Below, piece by piece: positions 21,965 to 33,184 of a DNA stretch of 64,000 nucleotides. Each line of letters starts with the position of its first letter. Within the stretch, counting starts at the first letter, position 1. A program made the position numbers and the translations under genes. This DNA is from Mesotaenium endlicherianum (Eukaryota > Streptophyta > Zygnematophyceae > Zygnematales > Mesotaeniaceae): positions 62,001 to 126,000 of the forward strand of contig WELA01002856.1 in the NCBI GenBank assembly GCA_009602735.1, read 5' to 3'. A model generated the notes under the pieces. It saw only the letters and a list, made by a program, of their open reading frames with translations. It made no database searches and was not told where the DNA came from.

Positions 21965-23130
21965 AGTGAGCAGGACAGTTGAATATATAATGATACAGTT
22001 AGAGGTGTGGTAGAATAGACACTTTAATGATTCCCACGCTTGTCTCACTCATGTCAGAGTAGTTAGAGTACAAAGTGCTGATTCTTCAGCACCATGTACC
22101 CTTTTTTTTATGTGGCTTTGAATGTAGGGCCGTTAAAATTTTAGTCGCTATTTTATGATTTAATCAACGTGCTCTAAATTGCTCTAAACTGCTCTACACT
22201 GCTCCACATTGTGGTCGTATGACATTATGTCACTTTTGACGGTTGCAGTTTATTTTGGTCAGCGGTTTTTGACTTTCCGTCGTGTTCGATAGCTGTCGTT
22301 ATTGTCGGTATCTTCTACAACCGATTTGTAATTTTGTGTCTTGTTGCGTCTTTTCACAGTCTTGCCTATTCTTGCCAGCATTTTGCAGCATTTTGCAGCA
22401 TCGAGTGCCATCGACTCCCTACAAGGTCACTACCATTTTTGCCACTTCTTGCATAGGGCTGCATGGCTATTGTATTCTACGACCACAATTCCCAAACATT
22501 CCTTTGCATATCCAACTTGATCTCGGTACATCCATACCCCTTTCTTGCCTTTGTGCTCATCTTTTCTCATTCGTGGGTCTTATGCTCTGTTTAAGTTCAC
22601 TGTTTGCTTCTTCCTTTGCCTACTTCGCTCTCCAAAAACCATGTGTCTGAAACTCGTGTGCGTACCCTTGAAAGTGAAATAGCAAACTTGAAATAGCGGG
22701 GATTGAACAGCCGAATTAGGCACTCCTTTCTGGTAACCAGGGGACCTTTTTGCGTGATCGTCTACGTCTCTGTCTTGTGGATGCCCTTTCTAGCCGCGAA
22801 CCTTCGGAGCAGCCTCTATTCTGAATGGTACTCTACTTTCCTTCTGTTTTTGGATTTTTCCGATGCGAGTGCTAAGTTCCTCCTGTTTCTATCCTTCTGT
22901 TATGCTGTGTGTGTAATATACTGTAGTTGTGCTGCTCATACATTGGCTGTTGTAACTGTTTTTGTTTTGCATTAGTATGTGCAATTGCTGTTTTTGTGAT
23001 AGTTGAACAACTCTCAGCAGTTGTTGATTGAGGTATAACTCAAAATAATATAGTACTTTGTATATGCAATTGCTGTTTTCTAAGTACTGTGATGCTGCTC
23101 AATGTACTTGTTGTGCTACAGGAAGAAGCC
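21965..23130. other. Spacer upstream of the methyltransferase
   Basis: AT-rich, with the 10-bp tandem repeat at 22171-22210 and a direct 11-bp repeat CATTTTGCAGC near 22379. Several short frames rich in Cys, Phe and Leu look accidental. It may hold divergent promoters for the minus-strand methyltransferase and the plus-strand gene at 23131. Confidence 0.45.
22171..22210. repeat. 10-bp tandem repeat, four copies
   Basis: Four consecutive units: GCTCTAAATT, GCTCTAAACT, GCTCTACACT, GCTCCACATT. GGGCCGTTAAAATTTTAG lies about 40 bp before it and reads like a possible transposon end, but no inverted partner was found. Confidence 0.9.
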
Positions 23131-23646
23131 ATGGATGCTTCAGACAACGTGACATGCGCTCGTGGGATAGCGCGTGCTTCTATGGAGATTGGAAAAACAG
23201 TAATTGAAGCACAAGTGTGCAGCCTGGAAGAGGAGTTGCTGGACTTAGAGGAAGATTTCAGTGAGGTTCAGCTTACAACGTCCCGTGCAAGGATGACTCG
23301 GCACGCACCTGAGTTGGAGAGATTTTTGCACGTGAAGAGCGCCGATATCAATGACAGGATCAGTGCTGTTAAACTAGACATATCTAACAGAAGGCAGATT
23401 TACTCAGTGCTTGAGAAATGCAATCCTGAAGATGAGGAATTTCTACACCTCATTGCTTTGGTAATAAACATGGGGGATGACCGCAACAGGGATGGTTGCA
23501 GCCCTGCAAACCATCAACAATGTTGCAAAGCTATCTTTGAGGCTACATTAGCTGGCGACGTAAGCCACAGGGGATCAACACAATTACGCCTGTACATCAT
23601 AGGGGCCGCAGCACGACTGAACCTGCCTCTGCCTCTACAATTGTAA
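23131..23646 (+). CDS. Hypothetical coiled-coil protein, about 171 residues
   Basis: Open from ATG 23131 (MDASDNVTCARG) to the stop at 23646. A GCTACAG/GAAG site at about 23121 just before it could be a 3' splice site, so an upstream exon is possible. Residues about 25-100 are heptad-rich and acidic (VCSLEEELLDLEEDFSEVQL, VKSADINDRISAVKLDI), which suggests a coiled coil. The C-terminal part (CCKAIFEATLAGDVSHRGSTQLRLYI) is hydrophobic and Cys-containing. No family recognised. Lying between transposase and Myb-like gene, it may be cargo of a large Harbinger element. Confidence 0.45.
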   Translation: MDASDNVTCARGIARASMEIGKTVIEAQVCSLEEELLDLEEDFSEVQLTTSRARMTRHAPELERFLHVKSADINDRISAVKLDISNRRQIYSVLEKCNPEDEEFLHLIALVINMGDDRNRDGCSPANHQQCCKAIFEATLAGDVSHRGSTQLRLYIIGAAARLNLPLPLQL

Positions 23647-24140
23647 TATAGTTTGCGAGGAATTTCGGGTATAATGCACTGTCTTGTATGCTTAGTTTAT
23701 TATGTTGACGTGTAAGTGGCACATCACTGTCTACATGCAGGTTTGTGTCATAGGTTTACTTGTATCATAGGTTACGTTGTCTAATTGCACAGGAGATGAA
23801 AGGTGGTACTGGATTCAGATGCTGGCGTTGCGTGTTGCTAGACATTGCGTCTTTTTACACAGTAGAGCGCAACCCTATATGCAGTGTGACCACTAAGTAC
23901 TAGGTCTATTATATTTAGTTATAAACCATTTGCATATTTGTATTATATTTGCAAGTCATGCATGCTGCCAGACTGTGTACGCGCAGGTTTGCATACAACA
24001 ACAACAACAATATCTCTGAAATAAGCGGAAGCGCGCGAGCAATTACAATACAAGTATAATCCTACAGTACTTCTACTGCTCACAACACTCACACTAAATG
24101 TATCCTAAACCTGACTACATACGCGCTGTCGTATCCGAAT
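23647..24140. other. Spacer, nothing recognised
   Basis: AT-rich sequence with a short (CAA)n-type stretch near 23997-24010. No gene seen. Confidence 0.5.
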
Positions 24141-25523
24141 CTACTCAGCCAGCAACTGCATCGCTCTGCGTCTCGTGTCCTTGAAAAGCAAACGTGCATC
24201 ATCGTCGCTAAGCCTGTAGCATGCCAGTCGCGCGGAATACTGGGCATGGCTATAATGCCATGTGAACGGTCCTAAGCATGTGCAACAAAATGACACAGAC
24301 GTGTTCACGGGTATACAAGCGAGACCGTCAATGAGCTGTAACAGCTGGCAGCTACCCAGCTTGAGCAGCTGCAAACCTGCAAGCGCATCCATTGTGTGCC
24401 AGACAGAGTCTGTGGGAGGGTCTGTCTTCCGACCTGAGCTCGAGCCATCCCCGCCCATCCAATTAAGGTAGAGAGTGCTAAGCCCCGTAAGGACATGCAA
24501 GGCGGGCCACAGCACCTCTTCGTTCATAGTCAAGTGCAGGACGCGCAGATTAGGCGTAAATGAAAAGTAGTTTCTCTGCATCTGTTTGTTAACGACTAGG
24601 TCCAGCTCCTCTAACAAAGGCATGGGCGCGTAATAATGCGCGGGATAGTACCACATATTGTCAATTTGCGCATGATAGAGCACAATGCGGGGGGGAGGGG
24701 GCGCATGGGGGTCATGTCCGGATGCCCAACCTCCCACGGGTGTGGGCACACAGACCCCACATTGAGGGACGTCAATTGCGTCATTTTGGACACAATGTCC
24801 ACCCCCTGCATGCCTGCGTCGGCGAACTGCAAGGACAAAACAAGCAATAACAAAGAGCGTTAGGAATGACACCAATGCACGCACTCAAATGGTTGCTACA
24901 CACAAACTGCAAGCAAGGTACATGGATGGAGGAGGCAGGGCAAGAGTGCACCTGGACATAAGGCATCAAGAGCTCCTTCAGGGTGGTTATGCCGCTCAAT
25001 GACGCTGAACCTCCAAATCATTAGTCACAAGGCGGAACTCCCGGAGAGTAGTCAGCCGAGGGATGGACTTGCTGATAGAAAATACACAACCTGGGTACGA
25101 GGCCGACCACAGGCGCATGCGCTGGCAGTCGCATGTCAGCTTCTTCATGTGAACCAGTGCCATGAGGTCCATAGCTTCCAATGCCCGGCCAAACTTCAGG
25201 CTGGCTGTAGTGCTAAACTCACAGTCCACCGTACGAAAGTCCAGATACAGTTCTTCGATTCAACTAGGCGTGCTGAAGAAGTGCGCTGCGGTTGTGAGTG
25301 CCCCATCATCTCCCATGAGTATTAGTGCAACTGATTTGATGTGCGGAAAGTCTGTCCCTAGTGCTGTGAAGAAAGGAGCCAATTCCTGTGGGGTCCATCC
25401 AACCACNGTCCAACCAACCACACACTTATTGTCGGTCTCAAAGCAGGGGCATTGAGGCACTGGGTTGAGGACTAGTACAGAGAAGAAGGGTACTGGACCT
25501 GCACCCAAGCAGGACTGACTCAC
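24141..25523 (-). pseudogene. Decayed leucine-rich-repeat protein gene
   Basis: Successive minus-strand frames read as irregular leucine-rich repeats: PHIKSVALILMGDD, then IEELYLDFRTVD, MKKLTCDCQRMRLW, LTTLREFRLVTNDLEV, SGITTLKELLMPYVQ, MTQLTSLNVGSVC, PLLEELDLVVN, NLRVLHLTMNEE, LTGLSTLYLNWMG and LAGLQLLKLGSCQ. One intron is likely (about 24838-24949, GTGCAC to TTGCAG). Frame is lost at an in-frame stop near 25261 and at frame changes near 25005 and within 24650-24790. An N at 25407 in a short duplicated stretch adds uncertainty. It resembles the LRR part of F-box or NLR-like proteins; no F-box or NB-ARC is visible. Either a host pseudogene or decayed cargo. Confidence 0.55.
25407..25407. other. 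Single N at a short direct repeat (assembly join)
   Basis: TCCAACCAC precedes the N and TCCAACCAACC follows it, inside the LRR remnant. Confidence 0.65.
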
Positions 25524-25850
25524 GACATCGCAGTCCGGAGTGCAACGACATACTGGCGGCCTTTGACGGCAAACGCTTCACAACAACTGATTGAGCACTG
25601 CACACACATGCAGGGGTAAATATAAACCTGGAGGAATAAGACATTAAGCTAGCACACATGTCATATGGAAACCATGTAGTAAACAAATGTATTGGATAAA
25701 ATGAATAGCTGTACAGATGTGTTGCTGCAGCCATACACCTGGCACTACAGGGCCTACACACAAGTACTACTGCTGCACTAGTATTTGACCTGACAGCTTA
25801 CTCAATTGTGCGAGCTACAGCCAGCGGAACAGCAGGAGCAAATGAACCCA
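25524..25850. other. Spacer, nothing recognised
   Basis: Between the LRR remnant and the Myb/SANT-like gene, both on minus. No repeat or gene seen; it should contain the Myb gene's 3' untranslated region. Confidence 0.5.
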
Positions 25851-27797
25851 CTACGAGCCTGGTACGTGACGGGGCGACACTGGAGCAGATGTACCGGAGG
25901 GTACAGATGGGGACTGTGCACGAGCGGTAGCGCATCCGGCAGAGGGCGCACTCGGCCCAGTTGCAGCCCCACTTGCCGCAATATCTGCTAGTCTATTGAA
26001 GGCAGCAACCATACCGTTCCCCACATTCTTCTGCACCGCTAATTTTTTGGTCAACATTTTCATCTGCAATGCCTGTTGGATTTGCATCTGTTGCATCTTC
26101 ATAGCATGCTGTTCCTGGACAAACAAAAGTCTAGCGGTGTCAGCGGCCCGCTGGTCAGCATCGCGCCCTCTCTGGATGGCCAGTTGCTCCTGAAACGCCG
26201 AGAGCATGCACTCCTGTCGTTTCCCGCCTACCTCAGCAGCTGCACTGAGCTCTGCTTGTGCAGCGACGTCAGCAACGTATCGCTTTCGACGCCTACCAAT
26301 GGCAGTTGCGTCTGCCCCAGTAGTACCTGGGGAAGAAGTAACTGGCGGTGATGCTGCGCGTGGTGGCATAGGACGAGACGGCGTGGTTGCAGGGCGGGGT
26401 TGCGGGGGGCTCTGGAGGGGCGACGCCTCGCGCGTTGGCCTTGGTGCTGCCGTAGGAGTCGCCTGTGGGAGGGGCACATCTTCAGCAGAGTCGTCCTCAT
26501 CCCTGGTTGGGCTTGAGCAATCATCCAATCCAGGTTCTTCATTCATATCTCCAAGGTCTGCATACATACCAGATGCAGTCCTTTGAGATGCCGCGGGGGG
26601 AGGAAGGCTGTCCGCACGTGCTGGATTCTGCGAAGAAGGTGTCTGTGGAGTTGCAGAGGTTGCCCTTGAGGTACCTGCCGGGCCCTTGTCCCAGGCTGCA
26701 CGAGTAGCAGCTGCTGCTAGCCTGCGAGCTGCAACCCTTCTCTTGCGTTGCGCTTCCATAAGTGCGTTATGGTCTTGCTCGCCGGGGTTGTTGTATGCCA
26801 GGCTATTCTCAGCTATTCTGGCCCAGTGATCGTAGACGTCTTTCTTTGGGCAGTGCCCATCTGCCCAGAGGCCATGGTTTTTACGGTAGGTGGTCTCTAA
26901 CTCCCAGAACGACGGTTGTCCAGTGTGCGGCTTGTACTCGTAGTCCCAGATTGTCTTCAGGCCCTTGAGCATTTTGCTCCAGAATTTGGAAACGGCCGTC
27001 CCTGNACCGTCCCTGTCCTCTCAATATAAGTGAGTAGCCTGAGGTCCAACGCTAGCTCATCCCACATCTGGGTGACAGTCTGAAACTTTGCGTGGGGATC
27101 GTTGGAGCTGTCCTTTTTTCTCTTCATCATGGCAGAGTGGACGTCAATGAGATGACACTTCTCGGGATCTGACCATGGGATAGTCTTCGCNTGGGGTAGT
27201 CTTCGCAGGGACAGTGACGTCGGTTACCGAGGAGGGCTGAGCAGTAGAGGCGGTAGAGCGTACCTGCGACGTGACACGAAACGATTTCAGTACGGAGCAG
27301 TAGACAGCAGGGGTGGTAAGGCATCTTGCAGGCACCACTAATTGCTGCGTACGTGCGGACTTTACATTATGTCTTACCTCTGTGATGTTAACAGAGGACG
27401 AAGGCACGACCAACGCCACGAACTCCAACCCGGTGCCAGGTGGAATCGATGGCGACTGCAACTGTTGAAGGCCAGTGGCGGTGAAGGAGAGCTGTGTGGA
27501 AACGTGTTGTCCAGTCACACCTTCGGAGCTGCTGACAGCTGGATTCCAATATGTATGCGGGGCCTGCCGATTCGGCACATGCACGAAGGGGTTACCTCCC
27601 TGAGGGAACTGGGGACCGGGCTGCGTTGAATAATGAGCTGCATATTGCACAGGGTGGTGTAAATTATGGTTTACATAGGACCCCTGCAGGGCTGAAGTTG
27701 GCAACAAAGACGGAGATGTACAAGAACTTAGACCAGCGCAGGAAGGTGGGCGTTCATTTTCACACTCACGACCTGCTGGCTTGTCCTTGGGATCCAT
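25851..27797 (-). CDS. Myb/SANT-like DNA-binding protein (Harbinger accessory type)
   Basis: Starts at ATG 27797 (MDPKDKPAG) with a Pro/Ser/Gln-rich N-terminal third. A trihelix-like Myb/SANT domain follows at about 26840-27180: WSDPEKCHLIDVHSA, FQTVTQMWDELALDL, then KFWSKMLKGLKTIWDYEY and TGQPSFWELE, with spaced Trp residues as in Myb_DNA-bind_3. A Pro/Ser/Arg-rich part and a long Gln/Met-rich helical tail (AMKMQQMQIQQALQMKM) complete it. Two single Ns (27005, 27191), each inside a short direct repeat, disturb the frame and look like assembly joins rather than mutations. In PIF/Harbinger elements a Myb-like protein binds the ends and helps import the transposase. The pairing with the transposase at 18332 is inference from context. 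Confidence 0.75.
27005..27005. other. Single N at a short direct repeat (assembly join)
   Basis: CCGTCCCTG occurs immediately before the N and again after it, in the Myb/SANT-like gene between two parts of its DNA-binding domain. Confidence 0.75.
27191..27191. other. Single N at a short direct repeat (assembly join)
   Basis: TGGGATAGTCTTCGC precedes and TGGGGTAGTCTTCGC follows the N. The duplicated piece plus N adds 16 bases and throws the Myb/SANT-like frame out. Confidence 0.8.
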
Positions 27798-28957
27798 GGC
27801 AGCAACTCGTGGATAATGAGGGGGTGGAGCTGCATTCTCTTATACTTGACCACCCCTACTGCTGTGAGAGGAGTTGCATGCACAGCTGTGAGTCAATACA
27901 TTTTTGTCAAGTGCTTGATGCAGACGGACGGCACAAGGCGCCGGCAAGTCAGCCGTTATGTGGTGCACACATTTTGTGCCGAGGGTTGCACATTTGTCTT
28001 TGAAAAACTTGTAGAGGTGCTTGATGTGGCAAATTGCTTCTGGAGGGAAACCGTGCGGGTTTCATTCATGTCAGAGAATGTGAGATTTTTTTCGGGCAAT
28101 TCGTGCGGTGCCCCGACCACGAGGTAAAGCAACCAATGTCGACTTCGGTCTGCCGGTAGTCCGAAGCAGTCTGCAGCCACAACGATACCCCGATGTATCG
28201 ATGCAAAAATGCTAGTCCAGACCAGTTCAGACCAGTCGAGACTGCTCGGGAGAGTCTGCAGACCGTGGAGGTGGGGAAGCTCCACGCGCATGCGGACGAA
28301 CGTGGTTACACCGTTACCATGATCAGCTGCCGAGCCCGACATCGTGCCATTTCGCGGACAAACGAGGCAGATTGCGTCTCGTATGCTTGTTTTATCCCAG
28401 GTATATAAAAACATAGCGGTGGATTGCAAATGTTTTCGGTTGATTTGCGATGGTTGTGCTTTGTTTCTTGTGGATCGATCAAGTCACTCTACACTTTTGG
28501 CCAACGACCTTTCACGCGTGTAGACAGATGCTGACGTCGTGGTCCGTCCCGGACTACAACTGTCGGCCGTTGATGAGTGCATCTGGACATCGAGTCTGGC
28601 GAGGTGGTCTGAACAGGTGGTCTACGGACGGGATATCGTCAAAATTGTTGCTAATGGGTAATCACTGTAGGTTACCCCCTGCGACTACAGTGCTCGCCGC
28701 TGCTCGCCGCAGATGCATGGACTTATTTTGTGGCATTTTGTGGTCCTTCTTTCATCTCTTTTTTGGCGACAAAATTATGGCGTCGCTCAATGTCGTGACT
28801 GGCAGGTATTGAGGCTCATACGCTTATTCAGGTCGACTTCACAAGCAACGCGCGCTCAAGCATGTCTCTACGGACCTCCTGGGCCATCCTGGGCGACTAA
28901 ATCACAACTTCGTGTCATTCAAGGCTGGAGTTAGGTACCATCCCTACTAGGGCAAAT
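27798..28957. other. Spacer with an unassigned minus-strand frame (27956-28429)
   Basis: 5' flank of the Myb-like gene. A minus-strand frame of about 157 codons is open across 27956-28429 but has no similarity I recognise. TTTTATATACC on the minus strand near 28402-28412 could be a TATA box. The right end of the Harbinger element should lie here; no terminal inverted repeat was identified. Confidence 0.4.
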
Positions 28958-29841
28958 TACCAAACTAGCACTCAAAGTTTCTTTTATTTCAGAATCTAGC
29001 ACTCGCACATGTAAGGCGAGTCCACCTAGGCCTTCAACGAGCAAATGACGTGCCACACGAATTCGCACGCGACCCAACCTGACGCACCACTTCTCCCTCT
29101 CGTTCCAAAATCTTCCACCACCACTTTTTCAACTGACCCACCTTCACAAATCAAATTGCCAAAGGACACCTAATTTTGGTCCACACTTATTTTCAATACC
29201 TTTTCAGCAGGACGTAAGCTTGTACACTTAGGCGCGCATAGACAAAGAAAGGCGATAAATTAGCATGCATAGCTAAACACGACGACAGTTGTCAGGCATT
29301 CAACAACGCTTGTTAGCGCATCACAGGAAAGTACAAAATATAGAGATGCTTGTATGTTCGCAAATTTGCGAATAATGATTAAGAGAGGGGAGGGAAGTCA
29401 GGGAGGTCCTAGCGAGCTCTCATCGGGTGGCGAGCAGCTGGCGAGCAGCTCAATCATACCGGTACTGCTAACGTAGCAATTAAGTCAGTTCACAGCGATC
29501 GAACTATAGCTCAATTACATGCAAAAATTTTAAGCGAGTACGAGAGCGGGCAGGTCGAGCTCAGTAAAGCAGACGCGAATGAGCTCAGACACAACTGCAA
29601 GAGGCTGGGGCAGTTTAGTTCGTGAAGGTGGGTCAGTTAGAAAAGTGGTGGTGGAAGATCTTGGAAACGAGAGGGAGAAGTGGTGTGTCAGGTAGGGTCG
29701 CGTGCGAAATCGTGTGGCACGTCATTTGATTGTGTAAGGCCTACGTGGACTCGCCTTATATGTGCGAGTGCTAGTTTTGTAATAACGAAAGTTCGAGCGC
29801 GAGATTCAGAAATAAACGAAACTTTGAGTGCTAGTTTGGTA
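28958..29841. mobile_element. MITE with long terminal inverted repeats
   Basis: 28958-29147 (starting TACCAAACTAGCACTCAAAG) is the reverse complement, with scattered mismatches, of 29622-29841 (ending CTTTGAGTGCTAGTTTGGTA). The right arm carries about 30 extra bases. The roughly 475-bp centre has no coding capacity and includes GGCGAGCAGCT repeats near 29430. Long TIRs of about 200 bp without a transposase suggest a Mutator-like or foldback MITE. The flanks TACCATCCC and TACCTTCCC are a possible imperfect 9-bp target duplication but are not exactly adjacent. Confidence 0.8.
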
Positions 29842-30169
29842 GTGTACCTTCCCCAGTTTTGACCTGCATAGATCTACAACATCTAGCATAAACACGTAGC
29901 GACATTCTAGTGCCACAGAGACATCTACGTATCGCGACTAATCAAGACTTCCTCATCCTCACCGACGTCGGATTAGATCAGTAGACATTAGTTTAAACAG
30001 AAGAATGGATAGACGACCAAGTAGCCGTAGCACAAACTACGCCTAGGCAACTTATAAAAGTCAATATTCCAACGTTGTAAAATCATTCTGTATACACAAA
30101 GTAACGACTGAAATTCATTCTCGCTTTCTCTTGTTATTACGCTATCTCCTTATCGAGCTCCAGCACTCT
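29842..30169. other. Spacer, possibly old LTR sequence of remnant F
   Basis: AT-rich; ends in CTCTACA followed by CTGGTGGAGACGC, which resembles an LTR end with a primer-binding site. No gene seen. Confidence 0.35.
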
Positions 30170-31349
30170 CTACACTGGTGGAGACGCTTTCAACTTGTTT
30201 TGTCACGTTCATGAATCGCTAGACAATTGTTCAAGTACACCTCTCGCAAGAATCTTTCTGTCGAATTTGAGAAACAAGCTCACATTTGGGAAGACGAAGA
30301 GTTATATTGGAGTCTCTATGGCGTCGACAAACACACCTGTGACAAGATTTCAAGACTCGGCGGAGCAAAGCCTCAAGAACGGTCTACCACAAGCACAAGC
30401 CCTTCTCGAAGTCGACCCTTCTATCTTAGCTTGATTCAGACCTCAGGCGTAACGCCACTCCCCTCTCCTCGTGCACGTCCAGGCATAATCAACGTGCTCC
30501 TTTTGGATCTTTTTCACGAGTTATTAGCCGAGCAAGGAGCTTAGACTCGACAGGAGATGTTGGCACTGAGGAGGTTAATAGTAAACCCCAGTGTGTCCCC
30601 TCAGCAAAGCTGACTACTGGGCATTCACCTCCCCAAAGAGTCCCCACATCCTTGACCTCAGCAGCCCCCTCTAATTCGGCTAAGTTTGGTCGTTTCAAGC
30701 TGCTTATTTCGGAAATTTCAAGCTTCCCTCCCGATACTGACATACACGGCTGGTTTGACGTTGTCACCAACCGAGCTGAGACTCACGATTGGACTACTGC
30801 TGAGACATTGAAGCAAGTTCGCAATGGCCTTACTAAAAAAGCCCTGCGCTGGTTGATTGCGCATTCTCCTGCATTACAATCTTCTCTCGCTCTGCTTAAG
30901 GACAAACTTGTGCGCACATTCGCCTCTTAAGATGCCACTGCTACGGCCATTGACAACCTTATTGACCTTCAGCAGAACAGGCGGACCATCAATGAGTTTG
31001 CCATCAAACTCCAGACATTCTTCACCCGCGGCGCCCCTACACTGGATGAGACATTCAAGATCCGCTGGTTCTTCAAGGAAATTACAACTTCCATTGTCGC
31101 ACGGGTTAAGACCTTCCAACCCGCTTCTTTTTGTTTAGCCTGGACCATGGATAGTGATCTCGAGCTTGCCGATCTAGCTGCTAAGAGTGTTTTCCCTGCT
31201 TCTCGTTTTCAGTCGCAATCACTGCATCACATCGATCAAGCTCTTAGCTGTAAGCCTCCTAAGGAAATTCTATGCACCCCCCTGCACACCTCTTTAGCCA
31301 GGCATGGGATCAAACGGGCGAGATCAGGATGGGTCTCGTTCACAGCCTA

Positions 31350-32990
31350 AGTTCTACGCACACATTCAATGCTACCGATGCCTCCAGCAGCACTCTGAGA
31401 TCGGTTTAGTGGGAAAAGGGCAAAATGCCAAGATCGGAGATCGACGAAGAAATACCACGTCTCCGCTTTTGGCAGCTTTTGGACTTCAACGGACCCCCCC
31501 GCCCCGAAAAATGTTTGTTACATGCATCAAATGCCCAATCAGAGCAAACTTTTAAATGCAATCAAAAAGAAACATCATCCAATGCAAACACTCCATGTCA
31601 AGCACTACATTTCAAAGTAAACTGTCGCCAACCGTTTGCAAAAGCGAGAGCAATTGATTCTCAAAATTGGAAGTCAATCCCACCGTCGGCAATATGACAA
31701 ACAGCATTCGATATTGACTTTTTTTATTGGCTAATGCAATCGCGTCAAGATTCTCCAACCGACCCGTCGCATGGGTGCGCACGTGGTCAGTACGTCATTG
31801 ACACGTAGCAAGTTTCTCATTAGTAACCCTACATGAGTAAGGGTGTCAAGCCTTCTTCTCCCGATGATTAACCCGTTGAAGCTTAGGGCCCCATGAGGCC
31901 AACCCCCTAAGGGGTTGTATACTACCAAGGTTTTACCCATCAAGGCCTGAAACCAGTAGGGCTTGATTCTTGCTCTTACCGACTGTTGTAGCCAATTAGC
32001 AACTTAAGTTACGAAATCTGAGTGTCGCCGGGTGGAAGGTCTTTCGAAAGGGTGGCTTTGTGAGATAATGTGATGTGGGTTAAGAAGTCTCATTTTTTTG
32101 GTTGAGCAGCGGGGCACAAGCCTGTCACAGCCACTATCGCCACCTGCTAAGTGCCCTGTGAGGGCCGGTCCCGCCACCCAGCCTCGATGTCGACCAAACC
32201 CCCCAATTCCCTCTTAACTGCTTTTAACCAATTGTCATTTCGCAACGAGCGATCCTATTGGCCAGATTAAACCTGTCCGGCCGACGCAATAAAGTATAAC
32301 GTTATCTTCAGGCGCGAATTTGCGTCAACCTAAAATATTGTCGGACAAAACAAGCCGCGGGTTTACAAGCAGCTCGGGTCTCGATCAATCCCACACGAGC
32401 GGGAGGCCAGGACCCCCTCCCGTTGACAGAAGGGACCGGGCCAGGGGGGACGAGCTTGTCAAAGCTCTCCCACCATCCGGCAACTTTTGTTCGTGGCTGG
32501 CTGACGACATAACTGTGCAACGGAAAGCGGGCCTGTGCGGCCACTCTTGCCACCCGGCGACTTTGGCCCGTCGCCTTTTTTACAAAGTGACCAGGCAATG
32601 GGGAGCGAGCATGTCAGGCCACCCCCGCCACCCGTTAACTTTTGCCGACTGTTGCCAATGAAATTAAGTACACTCACGTTCTTCTAATCTTGTTTTGGAC
32701 TTTTCTGACCACCTCGTCCATGATAACGTTATCGCCACACTCAAACTCAACAACGACCAATCAGAAGGCGGTGCCCATACTTAGTACGAAATTGCATAGT
32801 TAACATCTTCGAGGCGATGAAAATGTCTACGCTTCAGATTTGGAGATCAGGCGACGATCGTTTCGTCGCAATTTAGTTGGCATTTAGCGTAGAAATACCA
32901 AGAAATACCATCTTCGCCTGCCGTGAAGGGGTCATTTTCTCCACTTCGCATGGCTTAGCGTTGAAAAAAATCCAAACGAAAATGGCTGGA
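31350..32990. other. Low-identity region inside remnant F with a repeated GCCACC motif
   Basis: No coding domain recognised. Between about 32120 and 32650, four or five degenerate copies of a motif like GGCCACTNTTGCCACCCGGCAACTTTTG recur (near 32125, 32170, 32467, 32537 and 32615) at irregular spacing, sharing CCACC followed by AACTTTTG or a variant. Confidence 0.45.
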
Positions 32991-33184
32991 GATCCATTTT
33001 TTTGCCGTTTTGGTCCAAACCGGTCGCAGAGTAAGGGGCACTATGCCTCTTCTTGCCAAAACCCCCGGCACCCCAATGCACAGGCCCCTCCTTCCACGCA
33101 CCAGCCTAGCAGACAGCAAAATGTGCAACAGTCTCTGCTTTCTACCAGCTCGCCTAACAAGCAAGACTTAGATCAGCCTAGCTG

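Noticed and set aside
17000-28957. Terminal inverted repeats bounding the Harbinger interval
   Set aside because: I compared the flanks by eye (including GGGCCGTTAAAATTTTAG near 22131) and found no convincing inverted partner.
32120-32650. CRISPR-like array
   Set aside because: Copies are degenerate and unevenly spaced and the genome is eukaryotic.
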